A stretch of 40,757 bases of DNA from a filamentous cyanobacterium CCP2. Lineage in GTDB: Bacteria; Cyanobacteriota; Cyanobacteriia; Elainellales; Elainellaceae. The notes below the pieces were generated by a model. It did not search any database. It was not told the origin of the DNA and worked only from the letters and a program-made list of their open reading frames with translations. Numbering within the stretch: the first letter of the stretch is position 1; each line of letters opens with the position of its first letter. Below, piece after piece: positions 34,327 to 40,757 of this stretch. Both the position numbers and the translations under genes were made by a program. Location of the stretch: positions 1-40,757 of the forward strand of contig PVWD01000022.1 in NCBI GenBank assembly GCA_003003615.1, in the 5' to 3' direction.

Positions 34327-35277
34327 ATGGCAAACCTCAAGGCAATTCGCGATCGAATTCAATCGGTCAAGAATACGAAAAAAATTACAGAAGCGATGCG
34401 CTTGGTGGCAGCGGCGAAGGTGCGACGCGCCCAGGAGCAGGTGATTGCGACTCGTCCGTTCGCCGATCGATTAGCGCAAGTTCTTTATGGTTTACAGACT
34501 CGCCTCCAGTTTGAAGATGTGAATTTGCCGCTATTGAGAAAGCGGGATGTTCAGACCGTTGGACTTTTGGTGGTATCTGGCGATCGGGGGTTGTGTGGCG
34601 GTTATAACGGTAACGTGATTCGTCGGGCAGAAAATCGAGCAAAGGAACTTCAGGCAGAAGGGCTGAATTATCGGTTTATTTTGGTCGGGCGGAAAGCCAC
34701 GCAGTACTTCCAACGGCGGGAACAGCCTATCAGCAAAACCTTCACTGGCTTGGAGCAGGTGCCAACGGCTCAGGAGGCTTCTCAAATTGCGGATGAGCTA
34801 CTGTCGCTATTTCTCTCTGAGGAAGTCGATCGGGTAGAGCTAATTTACACCAAGTTCGTTTCAACGATTAGCTCTCGCCCTGTGGTGCAAACGTTGCTTC
34901 CTCTTGATCCACAAGGTTTGGAAGCTTCAGATGATGAAATTTTCCGCCTGACTACCCGCGAAGGAACGTTTCAGGTGGAACGGCAGCGGGTTGATGCATC
35001 TGCGTCAAGACCATTGTCAAAAGATATGATCTTTGAGCAAGATCCAGTTCAAATTCTTGATGCGCTGTTGCCGCTCTATCTAAACAATCAATTGCTGCGG
35101 GCCCTGCAAGAATCGTCTGCCAGTGAATTGGCTGCCCGCATGACGGCAATGAGCAATGCCAGTGAGAATGCGAGTGAGCTAATCAAAACGCTAACGCTCT
35201 CTTACAACAAAGAGCGGCAGGCGGCCATTACCCAAGAAATTCTGGAAGTGGTTGGTGGAGCCAATGCGCTAGGCTAA
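34327..35277 (+). CDS. atpC: ATP synthase F1 subunit gamma
   Basis: A 316-residue gamma subunit, the rotating central shaft of F1 (atpC in cyanobacterial naming, atpG elsewhere). The N-terminal [20 protein letters not shown] and the C-terminal [20 protein letters not shown] helices are standard. Residues about 195-235 contain the insertion typical of photosynthetic organisms but without the redox-active Cys pair of plant chloroplasts, as expected in cyanobacteria. It starts 177 bp after atpA, behind a palindromic repeat, and has no clear ribosome binding site. The palindrome at 35318-35343 terminates the cluster. Confidence 0.98.
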   Translation: MANLKAIRDRIQSVKNTKKITEAMRLVAAAKVRRAQEQVIATRPFADRLAQVLYGLQTRLQFEDVNLPLLRKRDVQTVGLLVVSGDRGLCGGYNGNVIRRAENRAKELQAEGLNYRFILVGRKATQYFQRREQPISKTFTGLEQVPTAQEASQIADELLSLFLSEEVDRVELIYTKFVSTISSRPVVQTLLPLDPQGLEASDDEIFRLTTREGTFQVERQRVDASASRPLSKDMIFEQDPVQILDALLPLYLNNQLLRALQESSASELAARMTAMSNASENASELIKTLTLSYNKERQAAITQEILEVVGGANALG

Positions 35278-35317
35278 CAGGCTGACCTCATTCCAGGAAA
35301 ATCCAAGATGAATACAA

Positions 35318-35343
35318 GGGCGGTTCATGAACCGCCCTTTTTT
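35318..35343 (+). terminator. Rho-independent terminator of the ATP synthase cluster
   Basis: GGGCGGTTCA and TGAACCGCCC (35318-35337) form a perfect 20-base palindrome, giving roughly 8 bp of stem around a 4-base loop, followed by TTTTTT (35338-35343). It lies between convergent genes, 40 bp after the gamma stop and 16 bp before the stop of the HlyD-type gene. The T-tract serves only the plus direction. Confidence 0.85.
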
Positions 35344-35359
35344 ATTATCCACCGATCGC

Positions 35360-36967
35360 TTACCGTACAGTCCTCAGGTTATCCACCTGTCGCCGAAATT
35401 GATCAGTAAAGATACTCATCACCGTTCGATCGCGCGTAATGACATTTGCCGTAATGGACATTCCCGTTTGCAGAGGAATATCTCGCCCACCCGCCCGAAT
35501 GAACTGGCGATCCATTTCAACCTTAACCGGGAACCGATAAAACGGATTCACTTGGTCAGGAGGCAATGCATCTGAGCCAATGTGAACGATCCGGCCTTTA
35601 ATATCTCCAAATTCGCTAAAGGGAAAGGTGTCAATCCGGACATCGACCGGCATCCCTACTTCAATGAAGCCAATATCCCTGTTGGTGACAAAAACTTCAG
35701 CAACGAGAGCATTTGTAGGTACCACTTTCAAAATGGGTTCGCTTGAATTTGCCACAAACCCAGCCCCTCTGGCTTGCAAGTCGAAAACCACTCCATCCAC
35801 AGGAGCGCGTAGCTCTTGATATCGTAAAGTCAACTCTGCCTGGCTCAGTTGGCTATTCACTTCAGCGAGCCGCGTCTCATTGTCCAGAATACGCTGATTC
35901 AACTGGCTGTCAATTGTGGCAATTTGCTGTTCATTCGCAGCAATTTTTTCTCGCAAATCCGTGCTAGACAGGGAAATTGTGTTTTGGAGACGTTCGCGGG
36001 CCTGGGCGATGGCAAACTCCAAACGCTGCTCCTCTTGAGTCAGGCGTTGTACTTCCGACTGAGACTCCAGCACCTGCTGCTCTTGGCGAGTTACCTGCAA
36101 TCGTTGGATGCCGCCTTGTTCTAGCAAAGGCCGCAAATCAGCCAACACATCCTCATCAATCGATAGACTCTGCCGGGCCGTAGCAAGCTGGGTTTGCACC
36201 TGGTTCAATTGCTCTTGAAGCTGAGAAACCTCTAAGCGAGCCGCCGCCTCACGAGACTGAGCCTCTGATAAGTTATCTCGTAACCGTGCCAATTGATCCG
36301 GAGTGAGGCTAGCATCCGTCGTTCCATTCAACTGCGCCTGATACAGCCGGTTCTCCGCGAGGAGGGCGGCCCGATTTGCCGTCAACGCCTGAATTTCAGA
36401 GGAAAGATCAAGCTGTTGAAGCTGGGTTGAGTCAGGGGGGGCAGTTGTCCCATTTAGCTGAGAGCGCAGGAATTGGTTTTGCCGCTGAAGTAGAGACTGC
36501 ACTTGCCCCAAAGATTCCCGTTCTGCGGTAGCGGCTGTCGGGTCAAAGCGCATTAGCACATCCCCTCGATTCACCCGCTGCCCTTCTTCGACATAAATTT
36601 CTTCCACCACGCCGCCAACCGGAGCCTGCACCGGCTGCACCTGTCCTTCTGGCTGGAGTTGCCCAGTAGCAGGAACAGCTTCCTCAATGCGGGCGATCGA
36701 TGCCCAAATGATCGCAACACTGGCAAACCCCACAATGCCCCATAAAATGGCTCGTGACCATAGGCTGGTTTGCTGTAAAATCACTGGCTGGTCAAAGGCT
36801 TCGACGCGGGTGAGTTTACCCGATTCAGATTCCTCCACCAATTCACCATCAACCGCCGATTGATCGATTTCGTCCCTTGGAGCAAGGACGATCGATTGCT
36901 GCTGTCTATCTGAACCGTTACGTTTTGGGTCGTTTTGACCGTTTTGACCATTGCGTCGAATCATCAT
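35360..36967 (-). CDS. HlyD-family periplasmic adaptor of a type I secretion system
   Basis: With the ATG at 36967, chosen because AAGGAG lies 9 bases upstream, the protein has 535 residues. A cytosolic polar N-terminus with N/G/Q repeats (RRNGQNGQNDPKRNGSDRQQ) is followed by one membrane helix (about 72-93), a lipoyl-like half-motif (QAPVGGVVEEIYVEEGQRVN, near 115-134), a very long periplasmic coiled coil (about 150-375), the second lipoyl half (LRAPVDGVVFDLQARGAGFV) and a beta-barrel domain. This layout bridges an inner-membrane ABC exporter and a TolC-type pore. It lies 62 bp behind the ABC transporter gene and belongs to that operon. A start at 37072 would overlap that gene and is rejected. 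Confidence 0.92.
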   Translation of the reverse strand: MMIRRNGQNGQNDPKRNGSDRQQQSIVLAPRDEIDQSAVDGELVEESESGKLTRVEAFDQPVILQQTSLWSRAILWGIVGFASVAIIWASIARIEEAVPATGQLQPEGQVQPVQAPVGGVVEEIYVEEGQRVNRGDVLMRFDPTAATAERESLGQVQSLLQRQNQFLRSQLNGTTAPPDSTQLQQLDLSSEIQALTANRAALLAENRLYQAQLNGTTDASLTPDQLARLRDNLSEAQSREAAARLEVSQLQEQLNQVQTQLATARQSLSIDEDVLADLRPLLEQGGIQRLQVTRQEQQVLESQSEVQRLTQEEQRLEFAIAQARERLQNTISLSSTDLREKIAANEQQIATIDSQLNQRILDNETRLAEVNSQLSQAELTLRYQELRAPVDGVVFDLQARGAGFVANSSEPILKVVPTNALVAEVFVTNRDIGFIEVGMPVDVRIDTFPFSEFGDIKGRIVHIGSDALPPDQVNPFYRFPVKVEMDRQFIRAGGRDIPLQTGMSITANVITRDRTVMSIFTDQFRRQVDNLRTVR

Positions 36968-37029
36968 GGCGGAAGGCTCCTTAATAGGTCGGGGATTTAC
37001 TCCACAAATGCTTAGGGATTGGCTTAACG

Positions 37030-40000
37030 TCAGGCTTCTTCGCTGGTCGCTTGTTGCTGCTGATACAGGCAATAATACCGTCCACGGAGTTCCATCAATT
37101 CATCATGTTTGCCAATCTCAACGGGCGATCCCTTATCCATCAGCAAAATCACATCAGCATTGCGAATGGTGCTGAGTCGGTGCGTAATAAAGAAAACTGT
37201 ACGACCCTGAAACGCTTCAGCCAAATTGAGACAGACCCGGCGTTCTGAATCATAATCCAGCGCACTCGTCGCCTCATCGAGGATCAGCAGGCTCGGATTT
37301 TGCAGCACCGTTCGGGCGATCGCAATTCGTTGGCGTTGTCCTCCGGAAAGCGAAGCTCCCCGTTCACCAACTCTGGTGTTGTAGCCGTTGGGCAGCTTCA
37401 TGATGAACTCGTGGGCAACTGCAATTTCAGCAGCGCGGATGATATCCTCTGGGGAAGCATCGGGGCAGGTAATGGCGATATTCTCCTGAACCGTTCCTTC
37501 AAACAAAAGGGGTTCCTGGGGAACAATACCAATTTGCCGTCTGAGGGAATATAGTTCCACCTTGCCGATGTCGTACCCATCAATCAAAATCCGCCCCACT
37601 TCCAGGTCGTACAAGCGCGGCAACAGCTTCATCAGAGTGCTTTTACCCGATCCACTCTGACCCACAATGCCAACAAAAGCTCCCACTGGAAATTCTAAGT
37701 TGACATTGGAAAGCTGCCAGGGGCCGCTCGTGCCAAACCGGAAGGAAACATCATCAAAGGCGACAGCCCCCTGAATCGCAGGCATTGGAATGTTTTGGCG
37801 ATCGATTTCATCTGCTTCCGGAGCCGCATCCACAATATCGCTCAACCGCTCGATCGACAGGCCCACTTCCTGGAAGTTTTGCCACAGTTGCGCCAATCGC
37901 AGCAAAGGACTGGTGACATACCCAGCAATAATTCGGAAGGCAATCAGCTGCCCCAGAGACAATTCCTGTTGCAAAACCAGATACGCTCCCACCCAGATCA
38001 CCAGCAGACCGGATAGCTGGTTCAAGAAATTACTGGCTGAGCCTGCCGTTGTGGAAGTCAGAACGGTTTTGAAGCCAGCACTAACATAGCGGGCATACCG
38101 TTGTTGCCATTGCCAGCGCGATCGTAACTCCATGTTCTGCGCCTTCACCGTCTGGATACCAGACATTACCTCCACCAAGTAGGATTGGGTTTCAGCATTG
38201 CGTTCGGCTTTGGTGCGAAGCTGTTGCCGAATTAGCGGTGATGCCACAACCGCCAGCAAGATAAACAGTGGCACAGTGACAAGGGAAACCAGCGTCAAAA
38301 CCCAGCTATAGAGCAACATCACCACGATGTAGATCACTGAGAAAACGGCATCTAACACAACCGTTAAGGCAGTTCCCGTTAAGAATTGCCGGATATTCTC
38401 CAACTCATTGATCCGGGTGGCCAGTTCACCCACCGGGCGGCGTTCAAAGTATCGCAAGGGCAACCGCAGCAGATGATCAATAATTTCCGACCCCAGCGTC
38501 ATGTCGATTCGGTTCGTTGTGTCAACAAACAGGTAAGTTCGCACACTGCTAAGAATTGCCTCAAAGATGGCAATGATCACCAGGAAAATTCCTAAAACGT
38601 GGAGTGTGCTAACGCTTTGTTGCACGATCACCTTGTCGATGATCACCTGGATCATGAGTGGGTTTGCCAGTGCGAAAAGTTGGACGAAGAAGGAGGCGAC
38701 AAAAACCTCAATCAGCACTCGGCGATATTTTTGAATGGAGGGCAAAAACCAATCCAGCCCAAAACGTTTCTGCGGTGTCTGGCGGGTGGATTGCAGCAGC
38801 AACACTTCACCCCGATCGCCCCACGTTTCGATAAATTCTGAGGGTTTACGGCGAATAATGCCCAGTTCTGGGACAGCAATCACCATTTCCCGCTCATTGA
38901 TGCTGTAAATCAGAGCCAGACTATCTTGCCATTCCACCATTGCAGGAGCTTCTAGCCGACTCACAGCACTGGCAGGTACCATTACCAATTGGGCGTTCAA
39001 CCCCAACATTTCTGCAACCGCACCACACAAATCCAGCGAAATGCCCCCTAACCGCTCCATTTGGCTAACCAACACCCGCCGAATCACATCCCGTCGAAAC
39101 GGCATATTAAAGTGCTGGCAGAGCATTTGGAAGCAGGCCATTGCGACGTCTGGCTGCCCTTTGCCCCGCACAAATGGAAACTTAGTTGGTGTAGGCTGCA
39201 AGCCGCCCTTGTAGGTCGGTTCAGGATCAGGGGGACGATCGGGGGCGTAGGGAATATCGTCTGAGGAAAGATTATCTGTAGCGTCTTGGGTAACGAGCGA
39301 TGCGTCTGCATCCCGTACTGGAGTATCTGCAATACTTTGGGGATCAGCAATGCTCTGCGGGTTGGTAATGGTACCTGGAAACCCAATAACACGGGCAGGT
39401 CTGTCGCCAGTGACTTCGAGATATGCCCCCATTTCGACTGACTTGGAGTTCATATTGACTCGACTGGCAACGGGGTAATTATTAATCTCCCCCCCACTCA
39501 CCAGCCACAGCCGATCGCGCTCCAATTGGTTTAACGGCGTTCGTCCGGGCGGCAAATTGCAAACCACCGCAGAAGACACCGCATGAAAGGCTAACTCCTT
39601 TAAGTCCGCATCGCCGATCGCCTGTCGGTCTAGCTCTGCCCCCAATAGCTCAAAGACTTCAATCAGGGGGCACTGTTGCCGGAATGCCAGAGCGAGTTGA
39701 GGTTCGCGTTCCAGCAACACCAGAAAGTCTGAGGCGGAAAGCGTCAGGCAAATCGTTTCATTAGAAGCGATCGCCGTTTCACAAGCAACTCCTCGAATCA
39801 GCCCAACCCAGCCCATGATGGCTCCGGGTCGCAGCAATTCCAGCGTAACAGGACGCTGAGTCCGAGGGTCATAGCCCAACAATCGTACTTGCCCTTCATA
39901 GAGGATGGACAGTTGGGCTGGCATTTTGTCTCGCACCAGGATTGCCTGCCCCATGCGATAGCGCAGTAGTTGGAAGCGATCGGTTAGATAGGCCAACGAC

Positions 40001-40071
40001 CCGGATGAAAGCTGATCAAACGGGGGGACAGTGGCGAGGAAATCTTGAACGGAGGCTTTTGTGTAGGTCAT
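37030..40071 (-). CDS. Type I secretion ABC transporter with cNMP-binding and degenerate C39 domains
   Basis: A 1013-residue HlyB-like exporter. Domains in order: a cyclic-nucleotide-binding-like domain (about 10-150), a second regulatory stretch and Pro-rich linker with the short repeat DPQSIAD (to about 290), a C39-peptidase-like domain (about 295-430), six membrane helices (about 450-720) and an ATPase domain. The last has Walker A GQSGSGKST (804-812), signature LSGGQ (908-912), Walker B LLILDE (928-933) and His964. In the C39 domain the catalytic Cys position reads Val (PDVAMAC, Val309), so it should bind but not cut substrate, as in HlyB. It overlaps the upstream parvulin-like gene by 4 bp. 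The secreted substrate is not encoded in the window. Confidence 0.93.
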   Translation of the reverse strand: MTYTKASVQDFLATVPPFDQLSSGSLAYLTDRFQLLRYRMGQAILVRDKMPAQLSILYEGQVRLLGYDPRTQRPVTLELLRPGAIMGWVGLIRGVACETAIASNETICLTLSASDFLVLLEREPQLALAFRQQCPLIEVFELLGAELDRQAIGDADLKELAFHAVSSAVVCNLPPGRTPLNQLERDRLWLVSGGEINNYPVASRVNMNSKSVEMGAYLEVTGDRPARVIGFPGTITNPQSIADPQSIADTPVRDADASLVTQDATDNLSSDDIPYAPDRPPDPEPTYKGGLQPTPTKFPFVRGKGQPDVAMACFQMLCQHFNMPFRRDVIRRVLVSQMERLGGISLDLCGAVAEMLGLNAQLVMVPASAVSRLEAPAMVEWQDSLALIYSINEREMVIAVPELGIIRRKPSEFIETWGDRGEVLLLQSTRQTPQKRFGLDWFLPSIQKYRRVLIEVFVASFFVQLFALANPLMIQVIIDKVIVQQSVSTLHVLGIFLVIIAIFEAILSSVRTYLFVDTTNRIDMTLGSEIIDHLLRLPLRYFERRPVGELATRINELENIRQFLTGTALTVVLDAVFSVIYIVVMLLYSWVLTLVSLVTVPLFILLAVVASPLIRQQLRTKAERNAETQSYLVEVMSGIQTVKAQNMELRSRWQWQQRYARYVSAGFKTVLTSTTAGSASNFLNQLSGLLVIWVGAYLVLQQELSLGQLIAFRIIAGYVTSPLLRLAQLWQNFQEVGLSIERLSDIVDAAPEADEIDRQNIPMPAIQGAVAFDDVSFRFGTSGPWQLSNVNLEFPVGAFVGIVGQSGSGKSTLMKLLPRLYDLEVGRILIDGYDIGKVELYSLRRQIGIVPQEPLLFEGTVQENIAITCPDASPEDIIRAAEIAVAHEFIMKLPNGYNTRVGERGASLSGGQRQRIAIARTVLQNPSLLILDEATSALDYDSERRVCLNLAEAFQGRTVFFITHRLSTIRNADVILLMDKGSPVEIGKHDELMELRGRYYCLYQQQQATSEEA

Positions 40072-40748
40072 GAGGCGGTGGAGGCAGGAGTAGAGTGATG
40101 GAACGAAATAGAACCCAGCTTTTCTAGTTGATCACTCAGCCAGGTATTGAAACATTCATCGAGCAGCCGACGACGCATTGCCTCATCCAGTTGGGCGGGA
40201 ATAAACTTTTCTAGACGAACTAAAACCAGCCACTCACCAACGCGGGTGGGTGGACATAGCTGTCCGGGTTGGCTCAAAGTCAGCAACTGGGCAAGCGTTG
40301 GGTGGGGTACACTCAGCTCAACCGGGCCAATTAAACCATCGGTTTGGGCTTCTGGCCCTTGGGAATAGGTGCGGGCCAATTCGCCAAGAGATTGTTCACC
40401 CTCCAAGATGCGGAAGTAAAGCTCTTGGGCAATACCCATATCTTTGGTGCGAATCAGGGAGTAAATCACTTTATCAAGCTGATTTTTTCGGCTCAAAAAG
40501 TAGGATTCCAACTTGGGGGCCCAGGTTTCTTGCTTAAACTTCTCAATTCGCACGCCACGAGTCGCTAACGCCTGTAGCTGTTCTTCAGACATCCCATACC
40601 GACCCAACCATGTCTTACGGGCTTTTTCATCCCCAATCTGCGCCTGAGTGTAAAACTGCTCACAGGCTTCAGCCGTTTCCTCAGGAGTGCATTCGATCGC
40701 ACCGATCGCCTGATCGATCAAAATTTCCTGAATAAATTGTGGCAGCAT
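40068..40748 (-). CDS. Parvulin-like peptidyl-prolyl isomerase of the secretion operon
   Basis: A 226-residue protein with an N-terminal SurA-like helical region (FIQEILIDQAIGAIECTPEE) and a parvulin-type rotamase domain (about 110-190: LGELARTYSQGPEAQTDGLI, then VGEWLVLVRLEKF). There is no signal peptide in the visible part, so it may act in the cytosol on the substrate or on the exporter. Its stop overlaps the ABC transporter start (ATGA, 40068-40071), so the two are coupled. The ATG at 40748 is 9 bases from the right edge, so a start further upstream cannot be excluded. The operon promoter is outside the window. The cyanobacterial pattern of PpiC-type gene, cNMP-ABC exporter and HlyD supports the call. 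Confidence 0.82.
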   Translation of the reverse strand: MLPQFIQEILIDQAIGAIECTPEETAEACEQFYTQAQIGDEKARKTWLGRYGMSEEQLQALATRGVRIEKFKQETWAPKLESYFLSRKNQLDKVIYSLIRTKDMGIAQELYFRILEGEQSLGELARTYSQGPEAQTDGLIGPVELSVPHPTLAQLLTLSQPGQLCPPTRVGEWLVLVRLEKFIPAQLDEAMRRRLLDECFNTWLSDQLEKLGSISFHHSTPASTAS

Positions 40749-40757
40749 TCGGTAACC

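Noticed and set aside
35360-37072. Longer HlyD-type protein starting at 37072
   Set aside because: It would overlap the ABC transporter gene by 43 bp and lacks a ribosome binding site, whereas AAGGAG fixes the start at 36967.

Overview
The window comes from a cyanobacterial chromosome. It carries psaA-psaB (photosystem I core), chlP (geranylgeranyl reductase), a cyanobacterial-type ATP synthase cluster (atpI-atpB-atpE-b'-atpF-atpH-atpA-gamma, with beta and epsilon absent), a four-ACT aspartokinase, and many HIP1 palindromes (GCGATCGC, e.g. 12071-12078, 13265-13272, 13862-13869). The genus cannot be fixed by eye. I see no tRNA, rRNA, CRISPR array, complete insertion sequence or prophage.

Layout. 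1-1443: 5' two-thirds or more of an ABC-class P-loop ATPase gene that runs off the left edge. 1729-6046: an A/T-rich accessory islet with a SplB-like radical SAM protein divergent from a TcmP-type methyltransferase-like protein, then a small conserved protein, an orphan ParA-type ATPase and a tiny Gly-rich membrane protein. The radical SAM, TcmP and ParA genes lack the HIP1 core CGATCG that is common elsewhere. 6081-10850: psaA-psaB on the minus strand, ending in a strong terminator. 11729-18880: P-type cation ATPase, cbiT, a small anchored coiled-coil protein, a PAS-GAF histidine kinase, and an EI24-like membrane protein with a striking Trp-rich repeat. 19034-19856: a HepT/MntA-like toxin-antitoxin pair. 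20065-21288: chlP. 21475-24147: a second accessory stretch with a Lys-rich protein, a small acidic protein, a Uma2-type nuclease remnant, and a tight three-gene operon (coiled-coil protein, charged protein, HNH nuclease). 24395-26222: lysC, broken by an apparent deletion of about 35 bp. 26223-26920: long intergenic region with two hairpins and a 4 x 16-bp tandem repeat. 26921-28988: TauE/SafE-like permease and an SAM methyltransferase. 29076-35277: ATP synthase cluster closed by a 10-bp-arm palindromic terminator. 35360-40748: type I secretion operon (parvulin-like protein, ABC transporter with cyclic-nucleotide-binding and degenerate C39 domains, HlyD-type adaptor).

How they work together. 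Much of the window is core photosynthetic energy metabolism: PSI reaction centre, phytyl-chain reduction for chlorophyll and tocopherol, and ATP synthase. Accessory genes sit in the gaps between these core blocks. The best candidates for an undescribed system are the HIP1-free radical SAM/TcmP pair and the HNH operon, whose last two proteins share a near-identical ELEELF..AD..G.K segment. Both assignments rest on motifs and gene order, not on database searches.
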